A program made the position numbers and the translations under genes. From Kosmotoga olearia TBF 19.5.1 (lineage in GTDB: Bacteria; Thermotogota; Thermotogae; Petrotogales; Kosmotogaceae), in contig NC_012785.1 of assembly GCF_000023325.1 (NCBI RefSeq), forward strand, positions 186,001-250,000: a stretch of 64,000 nt of DNA. Reading direction: 5' to 3'. Below, one piece after another: positions 40,509-50,682 of the stretch (positions are counted from its first letter, which is position 1; every line of letters starts with the position of its first letter). A model generated the notes under the pieces. That model did no database searches. It saw only the letters and a program-made list of their open reading frames with translations, and was not told the DNA's origin.

Positions 40509-41816
40509 TCACTCGAATTTCTTCAATCCTTTCCATAGCTGTTCAAGGCGGGCTTTTACGCTCTTTTCCCTGCCGTTTTCCGTGGGTTTGTAGAAAACCA
40601 TGTTTTTTATTTTGTCTGGCAAATACAGCTCCCGGGAAAAACCACCGAAATCATGGGGGTAGTTGTAGTCTTTCCCGTAACCCATTTTCTTCATCATGTC
40701 TGTAACCGGGTTTCGCAGTTTCAAGGGGACCTCTAAGTTGGGATGTTTTTTTATGACTTCCTGAGCGGCTTTCTGCGCGAGATATACAGAGTTGCTCTTT
40801 GAGGCAACGGAAAGATAGATCGCCGCCTCGGAAAGATTCAGGGTACATTCGGGAAGGCCCACCCTCTCCACAGCCTGAAAAGCTGCCACAGCGACCAGCA
40901 GGGCCATGGGATCGGCCAATCCTATATCTTCAGAAGCAAGTATAACCATCCTTCGGGCTATGAATTTTGGATCCTCGCCCGCTTCAATCATGCGCATCAT
41001 GTAATAAACGGCGGCATCCGGATCGCTGCCGCGCATGCTTTTTATGAAAGCTGAGATGAGGTCATAATGTTCTTCTCCAGCTTTTCTGTAACGCTTATGG
41101 GATATGATGGGCAGTTCGTCGAGTATGTCAACATTCAGTTCTTTGTAGCCCATGGCGGCGGCGTTTTCATAGAGCGTTTCAAGAAAATTCAGTGCGACCC
41201 GCGCATCTCCGCCGGCATTTTCTGCCAATATCCTTATAAGCTCTTCTGATATGGCTATGTCCAGCGATGAAAGTCTTTCGTCTTTCTCAAGGGCTCTGTG
41301 AAGGAGTTGAACCGTATCTTCCGGTGAAAGCTGCCTTAACACGAGCAACCGGCACCGGGAAAGAAGCGCTGGATTGACTTCGAAACTCGGATTTTCCGTA
41401 GTAGCACCGATCAGGGTAACTGTTCCATCTTCAACCACTGGAAGGAAGACATCCTGCTGCGTTTTGTTGAGCCTGTGGATTTCATCTACGAAGAGGACGA
41501 GATGTTTACCGTATTTCCTTAGTTGCCTCGCCCTCTCGAAGATTTTCTTTAGATCCGCTGTTCCCTGCAGGCTTGCGCTGAAAGCGACGAACTCGTATTT
41601 GTCATCTGCCAACGACTCTTTAATGAGCCTCGCGATCGTTGTTTTACCCGATCCCGGAGGGCCAAACAGGATCATTGAGAACACATATCCGCTTTCTACT
41701 GCCCGGCGGATTATCCCGTTTTTTCCGGTAAGGTGTTCCTGGCCAACCAGATCGTCAAAGTTGCGGGGCCTCAGGCGCTCACTCAGAGGCACCCATTTCT
41801 GTTCTGAAGAACTCAA
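40509..41816 (-). CDS. rarA: Replication-associated recombination protein A
   Basis: 435 residues, RarA/MgsA AAA+ ATPase acting at stalled replication forks. LVGQEHLTG precedes Walker A GPPGSGKTT (about 52-60). FVDEIHRLNKTQQD is Walker B, followed by LIGATTENPSFEVNPALLSRC (sensor 1 and Arg finger region). The C-terminal MgsA-type tetramerisation region includes SMRGSDPDAAVYYM. The start is TTG 41816, 38 nt inside the epimerase gene; a GTG at 41792 is possible. Last gene of the asnS operon. Confidence 0.94.
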   Translation of the reverse strand: MSSSEQKWVPLSERLRPRNFDDLVGQEHLTGKNGIIRRAVESGYVFSMILFGPPGSGKTTIARLIKESLADDKYEFVAFSASLQGTADLKKIFERARQLRKYGKHLVLFVDEIHRLNKTQQDVFLPVVEDGTVTLIGATTENPSFEVNPALLSRCRLLVLRQLSPEDTVQLLHRALEKDERLSSLDIAISEELIRILAENAGGDARVALNFLETLYENAAAMGYKELNVDILDELPIISHKRYRKAGEEHYDLISAFIKSMRGSDPDAAVYYMMRMIEAGEDPKFIARRMVILASEDIGLADPMALLVAVAAFQAVERVGLPECTLNLSEAAIYLSVASKSNSVYLAQKAAQEVIKKHPNLEVPLKLRNPVTDMMKKMGYGKDYNYPHDFGGFSRELYLPDKIKNMVFYKPTENGREKSVKARLEQLWKGLKKFE

Positions 41817-42720
41817 CTGTTTTCACCAGCCCATCTTCGAGTTTCACAGTGGGTTCCCAGCCCATGAGCTCTTTCGCTTTGTCCCACTTCAAAATGGATT
41901 TTCTCAAATCGCCGGGTCTCGGGTCAGCATACACCGGTTCTTTCTGGTAACCTGTAATCTCTTTCAACAAAGCGAAGAGTTCGTTTACAGATGTTCCGAT
42001 ACCCGTGCCTATGTTTATAACTTCGTTTTCCACTTTCTCCATGGCGAGGACGTTCGCGTGTGCAACATCGCCGGCATAAACATAATCCCGGACATTTTCA
42101 CCGTCACCGAAGATAATGACCTCGTCGTTAGCCAGCATCCTCTTTGAAAAGATCGCGACCACGCCAGCCTCGCCGTGAGGATCCTGCCTTTCGCCGTAAA
42201 CGTTGGCGTATCTCAACGCAACGTATTTGAGCCCGTACTGCTCGCTGTAAAACCTCAGATAATTCTCAACGGAAAACTTGGCTATGCCGTACGGCGAAAA
42301 AGGCTTCGGGAATTCTTTCTCCGATGTGGGAATTTCCGAGACATCATCTCCATAGATAGCGCCGCCGGTAGAAGAAAAGATGAATTTCTCGACGCCGTAC
42401 TTAACCGAAAGGTTGAGCAGGTTCAACGTCCCTAATATGTTGATCCTTGCATCTTCGATGGGATCTTTCACGGATTGCGATACGCTTATCTGTGCCGCCA
42501 GGTGAAAGACATAACGGGGCTTATGGAGCATGAAGACGCGTTCCATCATCTCGAGATCCGTTATATCCTGCTGGTAAAACAACGCTCTTGGGTCGAGATT
42601 TTCGATTTTTCCTGAGGAAAGATTATCGATAACGATGGGCCCCATATTCTTCTCAATCAGCTCGTTAACAACGTGAGATCCTATAAAACCTGCACCGCCT
42701 GTAACCACAATATTTTCCAT
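41779..42720 (-). CDS. NAD-dependent epimerase, UDP-glucose 4-epimerase-like
   Basis: 313 residues, extended short-chain dehydrogenase. The N-terminal NAD loop is TGGAGFIGS (7-15), then FHLAAQISVSQSV, SSTGGAIYG (about 122) and the catalytic YGIAK (about 149). GERQDPHGEAGVVAIF and FGDGENVRDYVYAGDVA are typical of GalE/nucleotide-sugar 4-epimerases. It probably supplies UDP-galactose or a similar sugar for surface glycans, in keeping with the envelope genes nearby. AGGAGGGTTAAA precedes the ATG. Confidence 0.9.
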   Translation of the reverse strand: MENIVVTGGAGFIGSHVVNELIEKNMGPIVIDNLSSGKIENLDPRALFYQQDITDLEMMERVFMLHKPRYVFHLAAQISVSQSVKDPIEDARINILGTLNLLNLSVKYGVEKFIFSSTGGAIYGDDVSEIPTSEKEFPKPFSPYGIAKFSVENYLRFYSEQYGLKYVALRYANVYGERQDPHGEAGVVAIFSKRMLANDEVIIFGDGENVRDYVYAGDVAHANVLAMEKVENEVINIGTGIGTSVNELFALLKEITGYQKEPVYADPRPGDLRKSILKWDKAKELMGWEPTVKLEDGLVKTVEFFRTEMGASE

Positions 42721-42730
42721 TTTAACCCTC

Positions 42731-43354
42731 CTAATCCTCCAAAGAAATCTCTCTTCCGTTTATCACCTGATCGTACATTTTTCTCACCTTCTGTATATCC
42801 TCCCAGGTAAGCCTTTTTGGGGAACCCGGTGCCGTGGACGGGTTCCTCAAAAGATAGCTGGGATGGAACATTCCAAAGACCTTTATGCCCCCATGCCAAT
42901 CGAAGAGTTTTCCCCTGTATTTGGTAATCTGGACCTTTTCCGATTCGAGAAATGCTGCCAGAGCAGTCGCACCAAGACACACGATGAGTTTGGGTTTTAT
43001 CACCGCAAGCTGTGATAAAAGATAAGGCTCACAGGCCTTCATCTCCTGGAGGGTTGGAGTCCTGTTGTTTGGCGGTCTGCATTTCACTATATTGGTGATA
43101 TAAACATCCTCTCTCGAAAGTCCCACTGATTCCAGTATTTTTGTGAGGAGTTTTCCCGCTCTACCAACAAAAGGGCGTCCGGTGGCATCTTCATCTGCTC
43201 CAGGGCCTTCTCCTACAAAGACCACCGGCGAATCCAGAGAGCCTTCACCCGGAACAACGTTTGTTCTGGTCAGATGGAGAGGGCACAGGTTGCACTCCTC
43301 GATTTTTCGTATTATTCCCATCATAAGTTCCTTCTTTTTCACATATTCGGTCAT
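42731..43354 (-). CDS. Type-4 (iron-sulfur) uracil-DNA glycosylase
   Basis: 207 residues. Removes uracil from DNA in thermophiles. GEGPGADEDATGRPFVGRAG is the family active-site region (about 45-65). The [4Fe-4S] ligands are CNLC at the N-terminus, KCRPPNNRTP, CEPYL, and HPSYLLRNP closes the uracil pocket. ATG 43354 with upstream GAGGTGG is chosen; an earlier start at 43420 would overlap the preceding gene and lacks family sequence. Confidence 0.93.
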   Translation of the reverse strand: MTEYVKKKELMMGIIRKIEECNLCPLHLTRTNVVPGEGSLDSPVVFVGEGPGADEDATGRPFVGRAGKLLTKILESVGLSREDVYITNIVKCRPPNNRTPTLQEMKACEPYLLSQLAVIKPKLIVCLGATALAAFLESEKVQITKYRGKLFDWHGGIKVFGMFHPSYLLRNPSTAPGSPKRLTWEDIQKVRKMYDQVINGREISLED

Positions 43355-43373
43355 TATAACTTCCACCTCTCGA

Positions 43374-46300
43374 TCAGAACTTGAATTTAAAGAACGGTTT
43401 ATAGCCTTGCGAAAGCCCAAAGACGAGATATCTGTCGGGCATCGCTTTGATGTAATATTTTAACCCGAGGAAATTCAAAACATCCGCTAAAGAAGTAGCA
43501 CTGAGGTTAAGTTCCAGAATTCCTTCTAAAGCCATACAATGCAAATCTATATACAGAGGTTTTTCTTTTCTGTAAAGCTCAGACCAGTCTAAATATGATC
43601 CCGGAGATAGCCCTATCTGGAGATAACTTTCTCCTTCTTTTAACTGCAATTTGATATGCCGGAGCAGGCTCTTTCCCAGTCGAAGATCGTTCATACTCAG
43701 TATAAAGTAATTCTTCAGGGTTTCCTCTTTTCCAAAACTAACGCTAATACCGTAATTCTCAAAGGATTTGCCTTTACCGCTAACAAGGGTTTTGCCATCG
43801 AAAACAACCTTCTGAACGCCTATCGCATATTCGTATTCTCCTGTCGGCTCTCCCGTTGAGGAAGCTGAAGCGCTTGCCAGATAAAAATCTTCCAATTTCA
43901 CATTGCTAAATTTGAGGCTCGCGATATCCGTATAGAAAAACTTTACGTACTTTGGTGTGGTGGTATATAACACCTCAAAGGTGCTGAAATACTTCGCAGG
44001 GAAGGCTTTATAATTGTCGTATTTGCTGAATCTCGCATACCCCGTCGTAAAATCTATAACGGCTTTGTTTATCGAGAAAGCTGGCGTACTGAATTCACCC
44101 AGCTCCAACCTTATCCTATCAAAATAATTCTTTTTTCTGTACACGTATGGATAGGAAAACTTCAGCGATGTTTTGAAATCATCACCGATACGCAGTGTGG
44201 TATTCAGGGAGATCTTATTTTCATCTTCACCATCCTGATCGATATCAGCTGTCCAGCCAAGATCGAAGGTGAAACCATAAGATCCTTCTTTATATTCTAT
44301 CTTCTCGTTTCCCTCAATATTTCCAAAACTTCCTGTTGACCAGTCGTAAACGGTCTTCATTTTGTGACTAAAGGATCCGGCGGCAAGGCTAAACTCCAAA
44401 GAGGTTTCCGTTGCACTCAATCCCTGCAATTCACTATCGGTCTTGTAACTTAATGAAACCGGATCTTTAGCTATTTTTCCTGATATCTCCAGTGTTCCCG
44501 TACCGAAGAAGGAAGCATCTCTTGTGGGGAAGAGTCCGCTGTAATCTACATTCATGTTGTAATTTACATCAACAATTCCTGTTTTGAGCTTTGCGGTTAA
44601 CCTGCCGGGATGGATCAACTCCATATCATTGAATATCCCGGAGAACAGATCCGATGGGCTCGCAACAGCGGTGGGGTTGTACTCAATACCGGCAGAAAAG
44701 CCCTTCAACGGGGTTAAATTGAAAGAATTCTTCAGACTCAATTCCATTCTGTCTTCGCTGAAGTAATCTGAAATGCTTGAAAGATCAAAGCTATCCGAAG
44801 CATCCTTTGTCAGTTTCCAGCTGAACTTCGGAACAATGAAACTGGAAAACTCTACCCCTTTAAACTCGTAATCCAGCAGTTTAAGCGTTTTAGATAGGGC
44901 ATTATCCGCTGTTAACGCCCAGCTGTTGTCTTGATACAGGGTATAGATTATACTGGAATTGAAGTCTAACCAGCCTTTGTAGCTTATCTTAAAGGGTTCT
45001 ATCCAGAAGAGTTTTGGGTGTTCCTGTTGATAAGAGTTGTCTGTGGAATAGTCCAGAGCGTAGTTACCGCTGATTTTCAGTTTCGAGTCCTTTGACGCAT
45101 AACTGAATCTGTTCTTCCCGATGCTTTTCGTTGTGTAAGGCATTTTGATGTTCGCGGTCATATCAGAAGCGTCGAAGGTACTTTCAATATCACCGGTTGT
45201 GGTGAAACGCCCTAACTTCATCTCATAACGTTTGGCCTCAAGAATGAAATCTTCGATGTTTTCAGGCGCTAAAATCTCTCCCCAATCTGAGGATGTCGAC
45301 TCAAGCTTGAAATTGAATGATTGCAATTTTGTGGTGAATACATCTGTATCCAGTTTCAAACCGGTCAATGACAACGTTCCGGTGACAGTGTATGTTGGTG
45401 TCGGTATATCAGATGTTTGGGTTTCCTCATATTCGATGGAACTTTTTGCATTCAGGGATCCAGACAGCGTTTTCATGGTGAAAGATCCTGAACCGACTTT
45501 CATCGAAAAGTTCGCCGGTACCGAAAGTTTTGAAAGAGCTGCGTTCCAGAGATAAAGTTCCGCATCTTCTCTTTCAAACAATGCTCCGGAGAATCCAAGG
45601 GAGTACTCAAGATTCTTCGAACGGTTGCTTCCGGTGAGGTTAAACAGATAAAGCTCATCCATTCCGAAATCGCTCATCAAGGTGAAAGCATCTGCGGCAA
45701 CGGATTTGCTGCCCACTTTTTTATTTGCAAAGGAGATCCTCTTAAAAGGTTCTTTTAGTAGTTCTGAAGGTGTTCCGGATACGGCGAGAAGGTTCAGCCT
45801 GTAATTCGGGAGGAATCCCGGTTCATAAAGTGCGTATCCACCCCAGCTTGCCGGCGAACCATCTCCGTACTGTCCAAGCAATCTCAACGTTCCCAATTCT
45901 GGGGCCGGCTCAACTTTTGCGGAAAGCGTGAAGATATCTTCTGTTGTTTGCCAGTTTCTTTCCCAGGACAGAGCGAGAAGGAGCCAATCGATATCGAGAT
46001 AACGCAAGGTGGTGATCGTTTTCCATTCCTGAATCGAGCTCAAATCAATCTGAAATGGCCGTCTTTCGGGATCGTCCAAAGAAAAATAGTACCAGGGAAG
46101 GTAAAAGACCGGCACATCGAGGATCTTCATAAGCAGGTTCTTCACGATCACGTATTTTCCCGGTTCAATCTCAGCGGAACTGACGGCAAAGCGATAATGA
46201 GGATGATCTTTAAGGTCACATGTCGTTAGATAGCCTTCTTTGAGCATCAACGTAGGAGTGGGTTCCATGGTGGATTCGGCAAGTTCCCCATAAACAAAAA

Positions 46301-47774
46301 AAGGGATCTTCTCCTCACTTTTATCGGATATTTTGAACTCGGTACGGGTTCGTACCTTCATCACTTCGATAGTCTCTTTGGTAAGATCAATTACAAGCCT
46401 CTGAGCTTCTATTATCTTTTCATCGCTGTGCATCACGACATTTCCCCAGAAGGAAATGGAAAGAGGTGTTTCATCTTTGAGTAATATAGAAGCATTTGAA
46501 GCACTGACTGTAGCGTTGAAACCCTCTGAAGTATATGTGAATTCCACACCATTGGTAAGGTATATCTCCCTACCCGAGCCGCTGACATCCCCGGCGGTGA
46601 TACTCACCTTAGCACTAAAAGCAACTGTAAAAGAGAATATGAAGAGAAGCAGTACACCGAATCTGAAAAACCTCGAGAGGAATTCCCCCAATCTGTAAGA
46701 AGCCCTTGTGTCTATCAACAAGTATGTGATGATGCCGGTGATGGCAAAAATTATATTCGGAATCCAGGGGGCATAGGCTGGATTCAAAAGATCCTCTTTT
46801 CCCATGGCGCTCAACCACGCACCCGATCCTTGATAGATGACGATCAAAATAAAAGTCAGGATAACCGACCAGGACTTTGAACGAAGGTTGAAGATCAACG
46901 AAAGGGGAACACCTATCATGACTATGACAAGCGGAGCAAGGGATAGAGAGTATTTTTCTTGAAGGGCAACCATCAGCGATGATGTTCTAACACCCAGTCT
47001 TGAAAAGGACGCGATTTTCTTTTTCAGCTCCGCGCTTGTCATCTCCCTGGGGGATTTCGATTGCCTTATGTATTCCTGTATATCTGAGCCAAAATCCAGT
47101 TCGAGGGATTCAAAGCTCATATCGAAAGTCAGAAATCCTTTGGAATCCAGCTCGAAAACCCTTCCGTCGTGCATTATCCACTTATCGCCCTCTTTGGTCG
47201 CGCTTTTTGCACTGGTTACGCGCGTCTTCCCCCCGGAAAGGTCATAGAGCAATATTTTCTTCAGTTCGCCGGTTTCAGGATCTATCTTCTTTATGTACAG
47301 ATATCTCCCTTTACCGTCTTCCATGAAAGCGTTCTCCTTTAATGTAACCTCGGGTCTACGGTATATAAATCTCGCCTGCGCTTCGTAGGCTTTTCTGTTG
47401 GCGTAAGGTACAATATAGTCGTTAAAGAGATAAGTAATACCGCTCAAAAGAACCGCAAAAATGACAAAGGGCAAAACCACGGTTTTCAAGGTAATACCGT
47501 GGGTCTGAAGGGCAATCAATTCATTATCCGATTGCATCCTCGAAAGTGTCCAGAATATAGCAAGCAAAACACCGACCGGTATCCCGAGAACAATAAAGTA
47601 AGGGAGATTGTAGTATATAAGCAGAAAGAGTTTATCTATTCCAACCTTGTACCTGACAATTAAGTCTGAAAGCTGATAAAGGAGCTCCAGACTCACAAAA
47701 ATCAGAAATCCCCCGAGACCTATAAAAAAAGCACCCATGGACTGCTTGAAAATATATTTGATGAGTATCCGCAA
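43374..47774 (-). CDS. Fusion of LptF/LptG permease with LptD-like outer-membrane protein
   Basis: 1466 residues. Residues 1-355 are a complete LptF/G (YjgP/YjgQ) permease: three N-terminal helices, a periplasmic domain (about 120-260) and three C-terminal helices. Residues 368-388 (RFFRFGVLLLFIFSFTVAFSA) look like an internal signal peptide with a possible signal peptidase site. From about 389 comes an OstA/LptA-like beta domain (ITAGDVSGSGREIYLTNGVEF), then LptD-like barrel sequence with alternating strands. The chain ends FKFKF, a terminal Phe as in outer-membrane proteins. It would link the inner-membrane export pump to an outer-membrane translocon in one gene. No frameshift is seen. It lies 24 nt after the PhoU-like gene. 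Confidence 0.88.
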   Translation of the reverse strand: MRILIKYIFKQSMGAFFIGLGGFLIFVSLELLYQLSDLIVRYKVGIDKLFLLIYYNLPYFIVLGIPVGVLLAIFWTLSRMQSDNELIALQTHGITLKTVVLPFVIFAVLLSGITYLFNDYIVPYANRKAYEAQARFIYRRPEVTLKENAFMEDGKGRYLYIKKIDPETGELKKILLYDLSGGKTRVTSAKSATKEGDKWIMHDGRVFELDSKGFLTFDMSFESLELDFGSDIQEYIRQSKSPREMTSAELKKKIASFSRLGVRTSSLMVALQEKYSLSLAPLVIVMIGVPLSLIFNLRSKSWSVILTFILIVIYQGSGAWLSAMGKEDLLNPAYAPWIPNIIFAITGIITYLLIDTRASYRLGEFLSRFFRFGVLLLFIFSFTVAFSAKVSITAGDVSGSGREIYLTNGVEFTYTSEGFNATVSASNASILLKDETPLSISFWGNVVMHSDEKIIEAQRLVIDLTKETIEVMKVRTRTEFKISDKSEEKIPFFVYGELAESTMEPTPTLMLKEGYLTTCDLKDHPHYRFAVSSAEIEPGKYVIVKNLLMKILDVPVFYLPWYYFSLDDPERRPFQIDLSSIQEWKTITTLRYLDIDWLLLALSWERNWQTTEDIFTLSAKVEPAPELGTLRLLGQYGDGSPASWGGYALYEPGFLPNYRLNLLAVSGTPSELLKEPFKRISFANKKVGSKSVAADAFTLMSDFGMDELYLFNLTGSNRSKNLEYSLGFSGALFEREDAELYLWNAALSKLSVPANFSMKVGSGSFTMKTLSGSLNAKSSIEYEETQTSDIPTPTYTVTGTLSLTGLKLDTDVFTTKLQSFNFKLESTSSDWGEILAPENIEDFILEAKRYEMKLGRFTTTGDIESTFDASDMTANIKMPYTTKSIGKNRFSYASKDSKLKISGNYALDYSTDNSYQQEHPKLFWIEPFKISYKGWLDFNSSIIYTLYQDNSWALTADNALSKTLKLLDYEFKGVEFSSFIVPKFSWKLTKDASDSFDLSSISDYFSEDRMELSLKNSFNLTPLKGFSAGIEYNPTAVASPSDLFSGIFNDMELIHPGRLTAKLKTGIVDVNYNMNVDYSGLFPTRDASFFGTGTLEISGKIAKDPVSLSYKTDSELQGLSATETSLEFSLAAGSFSHKMKTVYDWSTGSFGNIEGNEKIEYKEGSYGFTFDLGWTADIDQDGEDENKISLNTTLRIGDDFKTSLKFSYPYVYRKKNYFDRIRLELGEFSTPAFSINKAVIDFTTGYARFSKYDNYKAFPAKYFSTFEVLYTTTPKYVKFFYTDIASLKFSNVKLEDFYLASASASSTGEPTGEYEYAIGVQKVVFDGKTLVSGKGKSFENYGISVSFGKEETLKNYFILSMNDLRLGKSLLRHIKLQLKEGESYLQIGLSPGSYLDWSELYRKEKPLYIDLHCMALEGILELNLSATSLADVLNFLGLKYYIKAMPDRYLVFGLSQGYKPFFKFKF

Positions 47775-47798
47775 GATTCGTCCCCCTCTGAATCTAGC

Positions 47799-48491
47799 CT
47801 ATACACTACCGTTTTCCGATACTTCTTCCAGCGTGTCGTTAGCGCAGTGGTAGTATTTTCCCTTTGCTACATACATACTGCTCTCTATGATTTCAGTGCA
47901 GAGATCCCCTATCTCTTCAAGAAGCCTGAATATAGTCAGCAATTCGATTGCCCTTGAAACAAGTTTGGGAGATTCTTCCATAACGATCTTGAGCTCTTTT
48001 TCAACCTTATCCAGCATTTTATCAACCCTATCGTCCTGCTCGCAGATCATTTGAGCATCGCTGAGGGAAGGATTTATAAGGTTATCTACCGCGTCAGCCA
48101 GCATCTTGTCCACTGTATCTATCATCTTTTTCAGGGTTTCATAAAAACCGATTGGTGGATGCTTCGTAAGAAGAAGTGATTTGTTCGCCAGCGTAATGCA
48201 CTTCTCTCCGATCATCCTCAACGTACGGGTTATATTGGCAGCCATTACAAGAAACCTCAATTCCCTTCCCATGGGCGTCAACGTTCCCACAAGCCCGACG
48301 ACTTTATTCTCAACAGAAAAGGCATGCTGATCCAGTATCGAAATGGAGTATAGGACATCCCGCGCATGATGTTCATTTCTGCTTAAAATAGCCAGAGAAC
48401 ATTTAGAAAAGAGGTTCTGGACGTAACGCGCCATATTTATTATTTCATGCTTGGTTTCCTCGATCTTTCTCAGCCCTTTTTTAGAGATCAT
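47799..48491 (-). CDS. PhoU-domain protein
   Basis: 230 residues, all-helical. It contains two PhoU-like three-helix segments with VDKMLADAVDNL and DDRVDKMLDKVEKEL, and E/D-rich metal-binding style motifs (LLEEIGDLCTEI). PhoU proteins modulate phosphate uptake or signalling, but no pst genes are near, so the function is open. ATG 48491 has GGGAGG 8 nt upstream inside the end of nadK; a start at 48515 is therefore rejected. Confidence 0.82.
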   Translation of the reverse strand: MISKKGLRKIEETKHEIINMARYVQNLFSKCSLAILSRNEHHARDVLYSISILDQHAFSVENKVVGLVGTLTPMGRELRFLVMAANITRTLRMIGEKCITLANKSLLLTKHPPIGFYETLKKMIDTVDKMLADAVDNLINPSLSDAQMICEQDDRVDKMLDKVEKELKIVMEESPKLVSRAIELLTIFRLLEEIGDLCTEIIESSMYVAKGKYYHCANDTLEEVSENGSV

Positions 48492-49305
48492 CTTTAAGCC
48501 TCCCGCCAAAGGCAAGCTTTCTCTTCAATACACGTACAAAATCAAAACCGGCATCCCTTAAGAGTTTCACTTTTTTATCGGAAATTCCCGCAACGATTTC
48601 ATCGCCGTCCCGCAGCACGGCTGTCAGTATTCCATCAAGGTAGAGTTTCATCGGGGCATTCTTTCCGTCAATCACGGTAACCTTTGTTTTTCTTGTGGAA
48701 TCCACTATTATCGACCCGACAAAGGGGTTGTGAGGGGCAACGGGTGTTACCTGATAAACCTTTGCCATCGGATCTACCAGAGCACCGCCAATAGAAAGGT
48801 TGTAAGCCGTTGAACCAGTACCCGTGGACAGAATCACGCCATCACCGACGATCCTGTAAGCTGAAAAACCTTCGATTTCTACCTCTAAAGAGGTTGTACG
48901 GCTCGGATCGCCCCTTTCCACGGCACAATCATTGAGAACCTTATAACGTTTCTCTTTAAAACTCACCTCAAGGAGATAGCGCTCTTCCATATGAAGCCTA
49001 TTGTCAACAAACTTTCCTATGGCAGTTTCCAGTTCTCCGAGCTCAAAAGCCGCTAAAAAGCCAACACTACCGACCTTAAAGCTCAAAATCGGGAGATCGC
49101 GCTCAACAGCAAAGGGAACGGCTCTCAAAACCGTTCCATCGCCACCAAAGGTCATGATCACTTCTGGTTCGTAATCGTGATTTTGCTTCCCGGAAAAGGT
49201 ATCACCGATGAAAACATCTATGTTGAAAGATCCCAGAAAGGAAATTATCTTCTGAATCATCTCTTCATCGAGTCGTTTGTGGTTGAAAAACACAATGGCT
49301 TTCAA
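48481..49305 (-). CDS. nadK: NAD kinase
   Basis: 274 residues. Phosphorylates NAD to NADP. FGGDGTVLRAV (about 53-63) is the conserved GGDG site, and LSTGTGSTAYNLSIGG (about 155-170) the NAD-binding motif. DGVILSTGTGS region and VTPVAPHNPF are normal. The start is TTG 49305, after GAGGTGA. It overlaps the next gene by 11 nt. Confidence 0.95.
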   Translation of the reverse strand: MKAIVFFNHKRLDEEMIQKIISFLGSFNIDVFIGDTFSGKQNHDYEPEVIMTFGGDGTVLRAVPFAVERDLPILSFKVGSVGFLAAFELGELETAIGKFVDNRLHMEERYLLEVSFKEKRYKVLNDCAVERGDPSRTTSLEVEIEGFSAYRIVGDGVILSTGTGSTAYNLSIGGALVDPMAKVYQVTPVAPHNPFVGSIIVDSTRKTKVTVIDGKNAPMKLYLDGILTAVLRDGDEIVAGISDKKVKLLRDAGFDFVRVLKRKLAFGGRLKDDL

Positions 49306-49314
49306 TTGATCACC

Positions 49315-49632
49315 TCACAAACCGGAAGCAGCACGGATAACATACGACAGGTCAAAGAGAGAACCCACCAGGAACTGATCTATAAAAACCAGCACGAGTA
49401 TGGCAACAAGAGGCGTATAATCCACAATTCCACTTCTCAAAAAAGGAAAGACCTTTCTCAATGGTCTTTCAACAAGGTCACTCATGGCCTGAAAAAACAT
49501 TCTGAAATTGCCGTAGTAATTTGGATTCAACCAGCTGAACAGAGCTGAAGCGATAACCGCGAAGATCTCAAACTCCACGAGAATCCTCAACACAAGAGCA
49601 ACAGCATAAACAAGATTCGCAAGTACGAACAT
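49315..49632 (-). CDS. YggT-family membrane protein
   Basis: 105 residues with two hydrophobic helical segments flanking a conserved loop: SALFSWLNPNYYGNF, then SDLVERPLRKVFPFLRSGIVDYTPLVAIL. This is the YggT family, a small membrane protein often found near division or cell-envelope genes and sometimes linked to osmotic tolerance. GGAGGAGGG precedes ATG 49632. Confidence 0.9.
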   Translation of the reverse strand: MFVLANLVYAVALVLRILVEFEIFAVIASALFSWLNPNYYGNFRMFFQAMSDLVERPLRKVFPFLRSGIVDYTPLVAILVLVFIDQFLVGSLFDLSYVIRAASGL

Positions 49633-49644
49633 TTTCCCTCCTCC

Positions 49645-50673
49645 TTAGTCCCCTGTACTATCCCATAATGGACCGATCCCGTTAAATCTCGCAATACCGA
49701 GATGGCGGTAAGCTTTTTTCGTTGCCATACGGCCTCTGTTCGTCCGAACTATGAAACCGCTTTGCAGCAGATACGGTTCATATACCTCGCTTATCGTATC
49801 AGCTTCGATACCCACCGAGGCCGCGATGGCTTTGAGACCAGCAGGTCCGCCTTCGTAATTCTCAATAAGAACCCTCAAGATCTTCCTGTCCATATCGTCG
49901 AGGCCCTCAGCGTCGATCCCCATGATCTTCATGGCATCCTCTACGGTCTTAGAGAGAATCTTCCCCGTACCATCAACGGTAGCCAGATCCCTGACACGCC
50001 TCAAAAGCCTGTTGGCGATTCTGGGCGTGCCTCTGGACCGGGAAGCGAGAAGCTCGGCAGCTTCGTCATCTATCTTCACTTCAAGCAGTCGCGCCGATCT
50101 CTTTATTATCTGCTTCAGCTCATCCGGAGTATAAAACTCGAGTTCGAGAACCATGCCGAACCTGTTCCTGAGCGGTGCGCCGATCAAACCCGAACGCGTT
50201 GTTGCCCCTACGAGCGTGAAAGGAGCGAGATCGAGCCTTATGGAACGCGCACTGGGGCCTTTCCCGATCATAATATCCAGCTTAAAATCTTCCATCGCAG
50301 AGTAAAGGATCTCTTCGATAGCACGGCCAAGGCGATGTATCTCATCGATAAACAACACATCGCCTTCCTCAAGGCTGGTAAGTATGGCAGCGAGATCGCC
50401 CTGCTTTTCTATGACGGGCCCGCTGGTAACGTAGATGTTCGTTCCCATCTCGTTGGCGATGATGTGGGCTAGGGTAGTTTTACCGAGCCCGGGTGGCCCC
50501 GCAAGCAAAACATGATCCAGGGCTTCGTTCCTGACTTTCGCTGCCTCTATGGAAATCTTCAGCCTCTGTTTGACGTTCCTTTGGCCTATATATTCATCCA
50601 GCCTTTGAGGCCTTAATGTCCGCGTTAACTGTTCTTCACCTATATCTTTTGGGGTAAGAAATCGTTCTTCCAT
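49645..50673 (-). CDS. ruvB: Holliday junction branch-migration helicase RuvB
   Basis: 342 residues, full length. Walker A is [12 protein letters not shown] (about 57-68), Walker [10 protein letters not shown] (about 106), and [20 protein letters not shown] holds sensor 1 and the Arg finger. The C-terminal winged helix contains [17 protein letters not shown]. It drives branch migration with RuvA, which is not in this window. GTGAGGAGATAAA precedes the ATG, 9 nt after asnS. Confidence 0.97.
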   Translation of the reverse strand: MEERFLTPKDIGEEQLTRTLRPQRLDEYIGQRNVKQRLKISIEAAKVRNEALDHVLLAGPPGLGKTTLAHIIANEMGTNIYVTSGPVIEKQGDLAAILTSLEEGDVLFIDEIHRLGRAIEEILYSAMEDFKLDIMIGKGPSARSIRLDLAPFTLVGATTRSGLIGAPLRNRFGMVLELEFYTPDELKQIIKRSARLLEVKIDDEAAELLASRSRGTPRIANRLLRRVRDLATVDGTGKILSKTVEDAMKIMGIDAEGLDDMDRKILRVLIENYEGGPAGLKAIAASVGIEADTISEVYEPYLLQSGFIVRTNRGRMATKKAYRHLGIARFNGIGPLWDSTGD

Positions 50674-50682
50674 TTTATCTCC

